Positions 37,241 through 49,531 of a DNA stretch of 64,000 nt are shown here, piece after piece. The DNA is taken from positions 1,738,501 to 1,802,500 of the forward strand of contig OY783196.1 in NCBI GenBank assembly GCA_963678675.1, given 5' to 3'. The position numbers and the translations under genes were made by a program. The notes under the pieces were generated by a model. The model had not been told where the DNA came from. It did not search any database and saw nothing but the letters and a program-made list of their open reading frames with translations. This stretch comes from Xiphydria camelus (lineage: Eukaryota; Arthropoda; Insecta; Hymenoptera; Xiphydriidae). Each line of letters begins with the position of its first letter. Position 1 is the stretch's first letter.

Positions 37241-38765
37241 AGCGAATCCAAGGGTAGGAACGCGGCGGTAACTCGTGCCGCAGGTGCGCGACCTAAAGGA
37301 GGATTCAATGACGATTTTCGGGGAAGCTTCGACGGCGACGAGTCGTCGAACCGAAGTTCTAAGCGCGGGTGTGCTCGCGAAAGTTCTTAATTAATCCCAT
37401 TAATTAATGGCAGGGAAGGCGGGAAACGCCGGATCGAGTATTTCGCGCGTACCAATATTCACGGCCGACACATTATACAGTAGGATCTCAATTGCCTCTC
37501 GTGAGAAGGAACGACGCGTCGCCCCCGCTACGGCGACGGCGGTTGCTTCTCGCTGAGAGCTCCGCGTGATTTCAAAATGATCAAAGTTAAATTAGCATTC
37601 CCGCGCGGGGCCCGCCGCGCGTAAATCGGACGAAGCGCGCGCGGCCGGGCGGTTAAACTTTCGCGTTTCGGAATTCAACGCGGATCCGTCGCGCGCGCGC
37701 GACAGTCGGGAAAACGCGCAAGCGAGGGTATAGAAGAGGGTCGAGAGAGCGTCGGGAAAATTAAATTTCTCGCGCGGGAGAAGCGAGGTAGGAGAGAGAG
37801 AAGAGAGAAAGAGAATCGCCCGAGCGCGACCAACCGCGCAGAAGAAGTGATAACGCCCTCACCCGTCATTGAACGCCGCTCTCCGACTGGTCCTGCTCTT
37901 TTATCGTCATTTTTTCTCTCCCTCATGCCCCCCGCCACTTCTAGAATTTAATCTCCGAAATCGAGTCACCCCGTCGTACGATTTTTCGCCCCCCTGCGAT
38001 CTATTCATTAATTATACTCGTCGATCGACCCTGCACCATGAGAAAAAATCCTCGAGACCGAGTACGCACCTTTTTTAATCGTACTGAATGAATATTTATC
38101 CGGACAACGATTTCACCGATATTGTCGATCGAGCCAGAACAACTCATCGGATTTTATTTAGAGGAACTTTTCGACTCGAATGAAATAAATTACGCCTCTC
38201 TCTCTCTCTCACGCGATGCACGCCATATCAGGCTAAACTTACTCGCCAGGAAAAAACTCAGATCAATAACGCAGAAGAAATCGGAAGGACGCTGAAAGAT
38301 CGGAAGTGCAAGTCAAGCGGAGCGATTTCAATTTCAACATTTCTTCGGGATTGACTTCCATAACGCCCCTGAAACGCGGGAGAGGATCGAGCAAGGGAAA
38401 GAGGTTCCGTCCCTCGGTGTGAGGAGTGGGGAAACGAATGTGAGCGGCGACTGAAAAAAGTCACTTCTCCTTTATTTTATCGTCCACAAAAGGAGAATCC
38501 TCGCGGAAAGTTGCCGATGGTTGAGACTATTGCGGAGGACACGTAACGGTAGCGGAGAACTTTGGCTTTGCTTGCAGAAATTCTGCGCCCCACCGTCGAG
38601 ATTCCGGAGGGCGATATCGCTGTAGACCGGGTGACGCTGAGCGCACCGATACGGGGTTGTGTTTATCCCCACAAAAAATGTCGACCCACACAATCCCTTC
38701 GCGAAAGGCGCAACGGAAAAACAAGGCGAGCGAATCGCGGGGTTATCTCGTAAAAACAAGGTAGG
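37241..38765. other. No gene recognised
   Basis: CpG-rich DNA including GA/CT-rich stretches near 37790-37815 and 38195-38212. A GGCTAAACTTACTCGCC word near 38231 recurs near 58492. No exon is recognised. Confidence 0.4.
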
Positions 38766-38985
38766 TACTCCCGGTGTCACGGATTTTGTCGCTGGTAACT
38801 TTTCAGAATGCCACTATTAAATGTAGTAGCCGATGAAATATTAATTTTTATGCTTTCGCTGGCTACAGCGGCATCTGCCTTGGCCAATGAAAGCATGAAA
38901 ATATTATTAATCACTGGTCGGTAGGTACGTTTGAAAATGATATTCGAAAAAGTCACCGGCGACAGAATCCGAGTCGCCGGGAATA
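38766..38985. mobile_element. MITE family G, copy 1
   Basis: Left end TACTCCCGGTGTCACGGATT, continuing TTGTCGCTGGTAACTTTT. The right end read in reverse is ATTCCCGGCGACTCGGATTC, continuing TGTCGCCGGTGACTTTTT. The inverted repeats are therefore about 38 bp. The interior includes AATGAAAGCATGAAAATATT and its partial inverse. A second copy lies at 42550-42720. Confidence 0.8.
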
Positions 38986-39639
38986 CGGGTAGACGCGAGC
39001 GCGGCTATAACATTGTATTGCTACCGGATTCTTCATAATAGCGGCGTTACGTAAATCGCGGCGCCGTGGAGGGCGCTCGTCCCGCTGTCGGAAAGAATTG
39101 AAATGAAACGGGCGCGCGCGCGAGAACTCTACGAGTAGGACTCTACGATAGGGATGCCCCGGAGAAAGGATTCGAAGCGCTTCGATCGGAAACGCATATG
39201 CAGTTGCCCCGTTTCACGGACGACGGGACGATTTTGTACGTACGCGACCCGCGCACCGGGTATAGCCGTTGCGCCGCCGTAAACAGGAACACGACGTTGA
39301 ACGATGTGCCGGCCCGTGCAAATACGCCGGCATTCGACTCCGGTCTTCCCCTGATTTGCAAGTCCAACGATTGTCCCTACACCGCTGCACGCCGCGCAAA
39401 CCGGGGACCAACTGGAAATGGACTAGTGCACTCTGTGCGCGGGCCCGTTCGACGGAGATGCGTGCAGACGGGTACCTATACGTGCGGTGGAAAACACGGT
39501 GCCAACGGTTTTACTTTCGATTTTTCCAGGCGATCGGGACTTTCGATGTAAAATAATGAATTCTTTCCAACACTCACGGATGCCCGTATTGAAATTAAAT
39601 GAATAATTAGAGTGACAGAGCAATTTTCGGAGAATTCGG
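38986..39639. other. No gene recognised; one 117-codon open frame
   Basis: The plus strand has an ATG-initiated frame at 39198-39551 (117 residues, several cysteines), while two other frames are also open over the same bases. I recognise no family, see no signal peptide and see no splice context, so I do not call it a gene. Confidence 0.35.
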
Positions 39640-39960
39640 TTTTCCCACGAGTTTCTTTTTTATCGCAGATTCGGAAAGTTTGGACAAAATTATCAACCCC
39701 GTATTTTTTCACTTTCGACTTTCGGTCTTATTGTAGCTGGAAAAAACGGCATTTTGAAATGCAACTATGTCATCGTATCGTAAGCCTATCTCTTTCGCAC
39801 TCATTGCTTGGCATAAGTGCATCTCTCTTGCGCTCCAATGGCGTCACGATGTTTTAGAGAGAAACGCGCTCATAATTTTGCGAATAACTATTTTTCCAAA
39901 TATTTTCTTCTTCTTCTTCGTGCGACATTGAAGATGAATGCAGATTACGAATTAAATTTG
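39640..39960 (+). repeat. Dispersed repeat family N, copy 2
   Basis: ATCGCAGATTCGGAAAG, ACAAAATTATCAACCCCGTA, GCTGGAAAAAACGGCATTTT, ATCGTATCGTAAGCC and GCGTCACGATGTTTTAGAG parallel 13990-14320 in order. Non-coding. Confidence 0.6.
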
Positions 39961-40639
39961 AAAATAAAAAAATATTTCTTTTTACGTCAAGACTGAATTC
40001 CTCGAGTTCTTCGATTTTATTTTGTGACTTTCAGTTGCTACGGATTTTGTAATTGCAAAAAAAAAGAGGAAAGAACAATGTCGCGAGAATGAGATCGGGG
40101 AAAAAAGTAAATAAGGAACGAGCGAACGCGAGGAACCGTACCGTGGGTAACGAGATTCGCGAGATGGCCTGTTGAGCCCTCCTCTATTCTATCCCGAGGA
40201 AGAAGCGATTACGAAGTTGGAAAAGAGGCCGTAGAACCTCGCTAACGAGTCATCTCCCGATAAACCAACGAGAACGTCCTCCCCTTCTTCCCGCTTCATT
40301 ATTTTTCCACCCCCTCCTTCTCGGCTCGACGTTAATTAATAACGCTTCCGGGTATACGATTCTAATCATGATGTACATTTTTGTCCCATCTCGTCCACAT
40401 TAATACGTCGTCCGCGGAATGAAAGGAATCGACCGGGCGATCGCACTTGGCGCGATATTACGGAGGCTCTCGTTACACAAAACACATTATCATTCAAAAT
40501 GTTATTATTTCTTGCATTCATTCATGGCACCGTCACTCAGAATCGATAAATCGAGGTACGAATACCGCTGTGTGGTTTGCTTTATTCACTCTTATGAAGG
40601 GTGTTTGACTAGAAAAAAAAATGTTGATATTTTTTAATT

Positions 40640-40865
40640 CAATTTGTAATCTTTACCTATACATGTTCGATATCTCTCACACGAAAGAGAAAATGTCCGA
40701 AAAAATAATTATTCACCGAGTTATAAGCGCGTTTCTCTCGGCTGAATTATGGCGTCGTTTATGATTACCGTCTTTTCGGCTCAGATAAGGCCGAAAATTA
40801 AAAATGAAAATATACCGGGTTGATAATTGTTTTCCAAATTTTTCGAATAATTATTCAAAAGAAAT
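40640..40865 (-). repeat. Dispersed repeat family N, inverted relative
   Basis: AAGGCCGAAAATTAAAAATG, AAAATATACCGGGTTGATAA and TTGTTTTCCAAATTTTTCG are the inverse of the family N order seen at 13990-14320. Degenerate. Confidence 0.5.
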
Positions 40866-40914
40866 CAGTCAACTACCCTGTTCAACACGAAGAGAAATCG
40901 GAGAAGATATTCAA

Positions 40915-41067
40915 GGATCCATATTTCTCAAATCCTGTTGAAAATGAGGATTTTGATCGTTTGTATTACTTCGTTCCCCTTCAACGGGCAATCGATGAGC
41001 TCATTTCCATCACAATTTCAGAAATGTAGATCTATGATACAATTCGCTTTATGCGATGTCTACCCTA
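40915..41067. mobile_element. Hairpin MITE family E, degenerate copy
   Basis: GGATCCATATTTCTCAAATC, TTGAAAATGAGGATTTTGAT and TTACTTCGTTCC match the left arm and loop of 15560-15748. GATGTCTACCCTAT matches its right end. The inverted arm is degraded. Confidence 0.55.
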
Positions 41068-42549
41068 TATCGCGTAAAATCCCCCCCCCCCCGTACGCGG
41101 ATAAATATTTCCCATTACCGTCACGGCATCATCGAAAGTATTCGCGATCCGACGGTGCGCGCGTACCAGACGCTCGCATCGCGAAATGCGATGGTATTCG
41201 AGCGGATGGATGGAAATGGAGGGAGATAGGCACAGTCGCGAAAGAACCCGAGAGAATCTCGTACCTATATGGTGCGCTATCGCCGGAAACATGCGAATCC
41301 ACGATATTCCAGGGACGCCGCGGTGCACAGACAGCAAAGCCGTAAACGCAAATTAGATCCCGCGAACGACGACGACGACAACTCGATCCGGTGGAATTTC
41401 CAGCACAAAAGCGCTGAATTGAATTTCAAGATTGAATTCAGGCCAATTTCGATCTAGTCCCTCGCCCTCCGTCTCCGCTGCTCGTATTCTCTTGCTCTTT
41501 CGGCTTTGCTCGCACGCGGATACGTCGATAAAGTCCGCGAAGGAAGTTTGAAGAGATCCCCCCCCCTCCCCCCGCGACCCGATATCGGATCATCGCATTA
41601 GGAACCGATTCATCACCGCGAGCCAACGCCGTCGCGGCGTGAAAGGCGAAATCGGAGCAACGCCGGAACTTTTATCAACCCTTTACGCGGTACGCGCTCG
41701 CGCGATAATGGAGCAAACGGTGAAATTGCAACCCAGTCAGGTCGCGTTCCACTTGGCCTCTGAGGTATCGCGAAATTATTTGACGAATCAAGGGATGAAA
41801 TCTTAAAAATAATGACTTCCAATGAATTTTAAGAGAGTACAAATTATTTTCGACCGACTTGATTGAGAAAAATGACCAATCATTAAAAAGAATGACCAAA
41901 TGAGAGTCCTGCTATTTGAGCCCAACGCGCGCATAGATACGATCGAAGGAAATTGCTAGATATTTTTGGCTCGGTGTGTACCGACTGCCGCTCGGTATAA
42001 CGTCCTTCGAAGATATTTTCGACGATGCAGCGTATCTCTCCCCCGTGCCCGCTCCTCCTCCACAGCCTCCACCTCCGAAAAATTTCATACCGATACGCGA
42101 CGCACCGTGCGATGATTAGATCGAGGGAAGGAATTACGGCGAGGCGCCGGCAGATCGCTGCTGTCCGCGAAGCGCTAGAGAGAAGGATACGAATCGCGGA
42201 ACGATCGAGCGATTCCGTCGAAAGTAATTCTGAAAGTCGGTGAAGCCGGCGGGACGTTAAAAATTCGAGGCACTTCGTTTCTCTCGAGGGATTCTTTAAA
42301 ACGAAACCTTCTGTCGCCTTCAGGGATTTCTCGCGGAAAACTTCGAGGCCTCATCGATATTTCGTTGTCCACGAGGAAGAAAAAAGTAAAGGAAATGCCA
42401 ATTCCATTCAATCGTATCCCCTGCCGCATTCGCGAGCGTCTTTCGCGCGTCCATTATCGACGAACAAAGGAGAATTGACGTTCAAAGTCGTGGAATACCC
42501 GCAAGGAAGCGTGGTACCCACGCGCGCATGTAACAATTTGCTGGATAGG
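41068..42549. other. No gene recognised
   Basis: CpG-rich DNA with a C run at about 41083-41093 and another near 41557-41577. Short frames only. Confidence 0.4.
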
Positions 42550-42720
42550 TACTCCCGGCGCGCGGCGTCGCTGATGACTTTTTAAAGTGTCGTTTTCAAA
42601 CGTACTGACCAATGCTCGATCAATTCTCACGCTTTCCTTAACCAGGGCAAACAGCGCCGTAGCTAACAAATGACATTTTAAAAAGTCACCGACAACAGAA
42701 TCTGTGACGCTCGAAATACA
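42550..42720. mobile_element. MITE family G, copy 2
   Basis: Left end TACTCCCGGCGCGCGGCGTC, then GCTGATGACTTTTTAAAG. The right half carries TTTAAAAAGTCACCGACAAC, then AGAATCTGTGACGC. The family is the same as 38766-38985 but the copy is shorter and more diverged. Confidence 0.65.
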
Positions 42721-42730
42721 TACGTATTAA

Positions 42731-43043
42731 GCGGCGGCCACACGATAGCAACTTACTTGCACAGTATAGTTTGCGCAAAAAAAGGCGGAACCGCAAGCTT
42801 GCCCACGCAGCACAGGGTAAGTTCGCGCAAACCTCAGCAGTTATCATTTGTCTTTACAAGCTTCATCGTGCAAACCGAGTTTGTACAAACCAAATCTTTG
42901 GCAACGTGACAATTGCACAAGCCGCGCTTTTCGGACTGCACGAAGCTATCTACCGCGTCTTCCCGTCCACATGCAAAGGCTTCCCGATACAAACCGGTTT
43001 GTGCAAATAAGCGCTCGGTAAAGCTTGGGCGTGTGGCCGCCGC
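42731..43043. mobile_element. MITE with 14-bp perfect terminal inverted repeats (family S)
   Basis: GCGGCGGCCACACG at 42731-42744 is the exact reverse complement of CGTGTGGCCGCCGC at 43030-43043. The interior repeats TTTGCGCAAA/CGCGCAAAC and GTACAAACC words in both orientations. Each end adjoins an ATTA word, a possible short target duplication. It lies about 400 bp downstream of the MYLIP-like exon, inside its first intron if that exon call is correct. Confidence 0.7.
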
Positions 43044-43437
43044 ATTATATCGGGTTTACGTCGCGCGTAACTGCAGAAAACCCCTTCCGTTAGTACGGCG
43101 AACGGCAGTAAGTACATAACGCGCTACAATACGCGAGAGCCATGCGTTCGCTTCGCCCGGCCGTCCCCGATTCGCGGTCGCTTGCTTTTGTTTACCGATG
43201 CACAATGCACCGTTCCCTCGGCCGCTATTATTATATCGCGGCGGCCGACTCTCTCCCGCGCCGAGCGCGAATCTCCGTTAATATAAACCAAGTGTCAATG
43301 ATTTTTTACATCACAGGAGCGAGCATACAGTTACTCGCCGACGGAACGAGATTAGAAAATAGGTATTTTTTTTCATACGCGGATAGAGGACCGCGATCGA
43401 TACGGCAATCGTAGATAAACACGAAAGGAAGACCAAC

Positions 43438-43524
43438 CTTTTCCAAACATTCCTGGCCGATGGCTTTCGGGTCCACTTGAACCTCGAGGATCACCGAGTT
43501 CGGCTGGCTCACGAGGCACCACAT
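43438..43524 (-). CDS. dnr1: MYLIP/Idol-type E3 ubiquitin ligase (dnr1 homologue), first coding exon
   Basis: The family combines an N-terminal FERM domain with a C-terminal RING finger. Vertebrate MYLIP (Idol) ubiquitinates lipoprotein receptors, and Drosophila Dnr1 restrains Dredd in the IMD immune pathway. Only the first 29 residues are here, from ATG at 43524. They start MWCLVSQPNSVILEV and contain VDPKAIGQECLEK, which matches the start of MYLIP residue for residue in spacing (short strand, then a GQ/GE-x-CL motif that opens the ubiquitin-like FERM lobe). The exon ends in phase 0 at 43438 and is followed on the minus strand by GTTGGT, a usable donor. The open frame extends a few codons upstream only through a TTG, so the 43524 ATG is preferred. 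I could not find exon 2 (VCxxLGI...DYFGL-like) down to position 1. It is either very short and missed, or outside the window. The symbol is by homology. Confidence 0.78.
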
Positions 43525-44403
43525 CTTCCCCGCTTCCAAGCTCCGGTCGACTTCCGAATGTCACGCGATTCCGTGCCGCCCCTGGACAGCCGCTGTCGCG
43601 CAGCGCCGTTGGAGTATCGAAACGAAAGAAAACCAGCACGCGACGTCCCGCCGATGGACGAGGGCTTCTTCTCCCTCTAATCACAACTCTCCGGATTCGC
43701 GGATGGTCGGCGACCGGTTCCCCGTACGCCTTTTGTCATAACAGGTTAAAATTCGAGTGCGAGGACGACTGTCACTGCGTTATCACTCCCGGTGTCGTAC
43801 GGCAACGTGCTCGCGTTCAAACTGCCCGATCGCGTCTCGTCAGCTTCCATTTCTCGGTGCGGAATGGCACGAACTGCGATTAGTTCGCGATATCGAATGG
43901 CCGCCTGTCGTTATCGAAATGGCGCTAGTGCGGTGACCTACAACACGAACCACTATCCGCGAGCGCGACGCGCCGATTAAAGTCGAGGTGGAGTGGCACA
44001 GCTGATCCTTCCCTCCACGACGAACGACGCGACTCCGCGCGAGGGATCGACGATATTAGAAAATGGCCGCCGATGCAGTGCCTTCTTGATCCGCCAACTG
44101 CCATATTGCGACGACGCGCATGCGCGTCGCGTGAATCAACGAGAATACGATGCAAGAGAAATAACTATTTTATTTCGCTCTGTTCCATTTTGTAGGATTA
44201 CGATTGCGTCTGGATTCGTATCAATAATCGTCGGACATGCGTCATCTGTCTTTCGGTGATAATATACGTATGTTCGACGAGGACTTCCGCGCTATCGAAG
44301 CATCTTCCGTCGAGTCGACGTAACGGGCACGCCTGACCGCGAGTCAAGACCCAATTAACGCGAATTTGAACCGCGAAAGAACAGAGAACGCTTTTCGAGT
44401 TAC

Positions 44404-44596
44404 CTTTGGTAAACTCCAACTGTTTCGCGCCGACTGCTGATAGCCAGTCGGTTGATAACGCGTCGTACGCGGCGCATTCGGAGGACGGTGCGTCCGGCAC
44501 CATCCATCAGCGCCCGCAGCTCTTTGCAACTGCCTCTGCACGGCGTCTGCTTCTCGAACCGTGAAATTAGCCCCTGGCATCGGGCAACATTTTGCG
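44404..44596 (-). other. Candidate 5' exon upstream of the MYLIP-like gene
   Basis: On the minus strand a good acceptor (pyrimidine-rich GTTGTTTCTTACACACAG) precedes 44596, and a donor (CCAAAG then GTAACT) follows 44404. Together they delimit a 193-bp GC-rich candidate exon. Two of its three frames are open throughout, and neither gives a domain I recognise. It lies about 0.9 kb upstream of the MYLIP-like start on the same strand, so a 5' untranslated exon of that gene is the simplest reading. A separate small gene is possible. Confidence 0.3.
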
Positions 44597-44599
44597 CTG

Positions 44600-47500
44600 T
44601 GTGTAAGAAACAACTGGCTTTTTAGGCGTTAGCGGTAACTTGTAAAAGTTACTCATGTTGTTTAAGGAATTGAATATAACTTAATACACCCGTCAGAATA
44701 AAACTTCTTGTAAAAAAAAATTACAACGAACGTATTCCGATAAAAGTAACGAGGAACTTGATTCATATTTTAATCACTCGATGTGGAATTGAAGATCAAG
44801 CACTCGCGAAAGGATATTTTCATAATTATAACTACATTCTACGAAGAATCCAATGAATACGCTCGAGAGATTGGTTATATCAGACGGAATACAGGCTTCC
44901 CGTCTCGTTCTTTATTTGTGTCATGGTGCAAAATATATGTACCGAAGAACAAATTGATCGCCAGAAAAATGTTATAAACATTATTCGCGTATATCCGTAC
45001 ACACTGTCCACATTACATACTAAATTCGCTCGTGAAACTGTCGCATTAATGTATCTGATTGTTAAACGTACGTCAATACACACATTTCTAAAGATAGAAA
45101 ATACGTAATTGTGAGTCATTATTCCTAAGAGTACACCGTATGTTAAGGTAAACGAAACGACGCTCGATCTGCATCGAAATATACAAATGAAGCGGGATGA
45201 TTATTCGTTTTTTGTGCGTGTAAAATTAATTGATCTGTCAATAAAGTGAAGTCGTAAGTAACATTTCCATTGAAAAGGGGTCACCTGTTCCCCTCGGCGA
45301 TGATTTTGCGTTGCGCGATCGTAAAGGGATCTCATTTTGTGCAACCCGTATGAAAAAGTAAACTGTGTCGAGATAGAAACTGCATATGTGGATCATCGAT
45401 AAATAATTAACTAAATGTATCAACTAATAGTTGCAGCAGTCTTTGGTTACTGTTTACTTCAGAAGTTTCCATGCGTTTCACTTTCACGCTTCGTTGCTGT
45501 GAGGCAAGGAAAAATATATCACAGTATAATGAATTTAATAGAATAAGCTTGACAGGAAGCATGTACCATCGTCGTAAAAAAGTGGGCACGTGCGGTTCCC
45601 ACCTTCACCTCGGTGCTCAGAATGGAACTGCGCGTACTTTTTACGACGACGGCGGATTTATAACACAGTTCTAGAGCACGGTTGCCGATTCGTTTTCAAA
45701 GGCAAGGGAAGATCGTGGTAAATTATCGCGTTTGCTTGAGCGGGTGTCGATTCACGTTTCAGACTCCAAGAACTAACTTGAGCCAAGAGGGAAGCATATG
45801 ATGTGCGCACGTATACTGCTTCGTTTTCCAAGTTTTTTTTTATCATCTACCGTCGCACTTCGAAAGAAGCAGACATCCGACCGTCTCTCAGCTCTACCGT
45901 CGAGTACGAATACGCCTAATTGAGTTCCTAACAAGTGAATGATTGTACGTCTACGATTATCAGAGGAGATTCGAGTACATGAACATTTGAGCTAGGAAAA
46001 AAGGAGTTTCTCGTTTCAACGAGTCGTACATATTTACGTTTGCAATGCAAGCATCGACTTATTTGCCAAGGAAACCGGAAGCTGACGTATCAATATTAAC
46101 CGCTCGACGATGATTTGTCGCTTGCGATGTAATAAATCGTCACGAGTGAGCTGCTGATGCGCGAATTCGAAATGTAAGCCGGGACGATGATTTCGAAATC
46201 ATGAACTGTATTTGCAACTGACCATGATTTAGATATTGCACGATATAGTCGCGCATGACATTGGGGTTGCGGTGAACTCGATGCATAATTGGCAAAGGGG
46301 AAAATTCATTGCGTCGCATAAGTAATGAGGTACTACAAGATAATATCGATATTTTTGGCAGAGCGCGATTATCTAAGTAGCGATGTGCGTTTCTGCGCTT
46401 TTGCGGAAGGAATCACCGAAGACTCATTGAAAGAAACTTGAAATCCCGAAGATTTAAGGACCCATCGATCCGTCTCAGGGCATTCGTTCACTGAAAATGG
46501 ATCAACCAGCACTCGAACCCCTCGAATTACTTAAAGTCTCTAAACATTTATAACATGCACGGATATATAAATCGGCTATTGTTTCATTTGCAAAGAGGCA
46601 ATTATCAGGAGTTGAGGAAGAATTAAGCAAACCTCTACAAGGTGAAAAATGCAATTGACACGAGAAAGCCGCTGTTAAAATAACCCGTTAAGGTCAGCTA
46701 CTGCTAACGATGCACGAAGCATCGAGATTGATCTTCAGGGATAAACGATATTCCAACTGCTGATAATTCGATCCGATATTCCACGCTTCGAGCAAGTGGA
46801 ATCACGAGATCGAAATTCTCAGTTTTCCAAAATAAAGAAAAAGCTAGGTCCGTTCTTTTTCACGAACCCGCACTTCCACCACATGGAGGATACGAATAAA
46901 ATTGGAGTATTTACCTTCGAGTGCGCTACGCGAGAAGAGTTATCACGCAATTTCTAACGCGTATGCATCTCCTTCTCTAGAATTCAAAAATTGAATTCGT
47001 GGCAATTACACCTACGTCCGCGTTAATGACGTAACTCCTTGCATTACACCGTTAAATTCCTCAATGAAAATCACAGACAAAAACGGATGGATCTATCGAT
47101 AAACCGCACACAAGCGGGTAAACGGGGAAAAAACAAATTGTATCCACCCGGATTTTGATTAGTTCTACCAGTTTCCTTCTGTAACACGCAACAGAGTTTA
47201 CCCTGGTCTTCGAGAAGCCCGGATAGAACGACAAGTTATCGGCATTGCGTTTATATCGTTGATCACAAATTACTAAGGTAATGGCAGTACCTCACTTAAG
47301 ACGAACTTAACCGATACCGTTCCTCCAATTTCCATTTGGTATAAACTATCACAGCTTTCTTTTTCAAAGAAATTTCGTCAAATTTGCTGCGTTCTAAACA
47401 GCGCGATAGCCGCCAGACATTGCGATTCGGTATAAAAATGCATTGATTGATTCGTCGTATTTTTTGAAATCGTCAAATGGAGCATGTTTGGGTATGCTTT

Positions 47501-49194
47501 TTCGTACTGTTTTCTTTATTAAAGTAATCGGCAAGATTTTTGACAACCCATCGTATCCCGAGATGGTTTTGTTAAAAGTAGCAGTCTCTCGAGTTTGGTT
47601 TAGAGTACAATTATAGCACCGATAAATGAGATTACAAATATTATGGAGATTGGGAAACAAGTAGATAACATCGACATAATTTAACTTGAGATATCAACAG
47701 TTCACTTCAACATTTGATTTGTAAGATCGCGTGGCGCGAACCACGTCGAAATCACCTTTCCATGAGTGCAAAATTTATTATAATTCAAGAATTCGCACGT
47801 CGACCCTCAAGATTACTCAAAATAATTTTGAAGATATATCCGGCAATCCGTGAGACCTTGTTAAACGACCAACAAAATGTAAATACTCTATTTTTATTCA
47901 CATCTGCCAGAAAGCTTGCTCCTCCGTTTATCTGCCTCCCCGTAGAAAGATGTAAGTAATAAATTGTCGTCAACGAATTGCGTCACGAGCGACGCGATTA
48001 TATTTGGTTCTTGTGCATTGCTTGCTACGTTTAACGATCTTATCGGTTAATGATTTCACATTAATTAATTTTAGTGCGATACGCCATTAAAATACAACTA
48101 CCAGCTTTTCGACCTCCAGCTGCTTTCACCCTCTACCGCGTCATTAGCCTAGACGAGATATGCCACTAGGTATGTAAGATATGTATCTATGAAGCAAATC
48201 ATAATTTTATAGACTTGAGGATCCCACTTGTCAGTGGTCAGAGTATCGTTATCCTCGCCTGAAATGGAATCGAAGACCGACAAAGGTTCGTAGCGAAAAG
48301 ATACAGATGATTTCCCTGGGGTTTTATCGCGAAACGACGATGGGAACGTAATTGGGATTGATGAATAACGATACGAATCGTTCGGGTGATCATTGCAGGG
48401 TGATTCGTTTCAATTTAGAATGCGGTGTAACGCGCATTTATCGTGTTTAATTAAAAAAAAAAAAACGCCCGAAGCTTCATCGCAAACCTTTGCGGTCTTT
48501 CATCCCCGATAGGCGTGCGCTTAGAATAGTAAGTCGCGTGTTAGTTTTTTCAATCGATTCGATTCACTTTTCAATGAATCATTAGTTAAACGCGGATAAG
48601 ACTGAGATAAATTCATTTTCAACGGAAACAAGGAAGAGATTCATTATACTGTGTACAATACCTTTTCGTGTAATAGCTATTATCTATTTGGCACTTCATT
48701 CCGATTGAAATCAATTTAATTGGCATCGATCGTCAAATTTCTTCGCTTTACGGCTCGTCCCTGCTCGTGTATAATAATTCATCGTTTCGCGCTTAAATTC
48801 TGCTAAATTCGCGTTTCCCCATCTCGCGCGAAACTTGAAACGCGTCAAATTATATCGCCGTACTGTTCAATGATTCGTGCAGTGTGTGCGTCGAATATAA
48901 AAAAATACTCTTGATCACTGAAAATTACTTTAAAATGGGTTCCTAGATTGTTCGTTTTTTTTTACATTTGTACCTTTTTCTAAGAGTCATTGCTATTAAT
49001 CGCAAACCTACGTCGAAACTTAATTTTAAAATCAGCATCCCTCGCGCGCCTTGCAGTTCGCTTACGTAACACCCCTTTCGCGTAGGATATAAAACTTACG
49101 TTCCCGGCTTGGAAGATATATCGCGCCGTTTCGGAAACATGACGTCAACCTGCTATGACTTAAATAAAACGAACTATAACCCTGCAATCGGTCG
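44600..49194. other. AT-richer DNA with no recognised gene
   Basis: Base composition drops sharply in GC and CpG at about 44600. Frames are short and interrupted, and none shows a domain. I found no tRNA-like or known miRNA word on reading. An A run lies at about 48453-48464. The right edge probably includes the 3' untranslated region of PPP1R14. Confidence 0.45.
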
Positions 49195-49200
49195 TTTATT
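49195..49200 (-). terminator. Candidate polyadenylation signal for PPP1R14
   Basis: AATAAA on the minus strand, about 330 bp after the PPP1R14 stop codon. The position is plausible, but no transcript evidence is available and other signals may exist further downstream. Confidence 0.35.
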
Positions 49201-49531
49201 GTGGATTTCGCGAGTCCATAAAATCTGACGCGCTGCGCGTACGCAAAATGCGATGCGAAAAATCCTTCGCTCCGATCGCGCGCTCTCTCTCTACGAATTC
49301 CCGTGTTAGAAACACTCGTCCAAACGAAGACAAAATGCTGGCTTTCCTGTGTTAAACAGTTATAGATTCCTCCCTCAACGAGCCCCTAATTCGCGGTGTC
49401 GAAATAATTTTACGCTCTAACGTCACAATTCAGAAGCTATACCTGTTACCGCGTGACACGTCTTAAGAGAGTGAGCCAATTTTGTGACTCGTTGCAAACG
49501 GAACACCCGGCCCACGGCAGATGTTTCCGAT

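Noticed and set aside
39198..39551. 117-codon cysteine-containing frame with ATG
   Set aside because: Two other frames are open over the same bases, no signal peptide, no family recognised; kept only as a note in the regional entry.
43525..43539. Upstream extension of the MYLIP-like exon (LEAGK before MWC)
   Set aside because: The apparent upstream start is TTG; the family begins at the MWC/MLC methionine, so 43524 is used.
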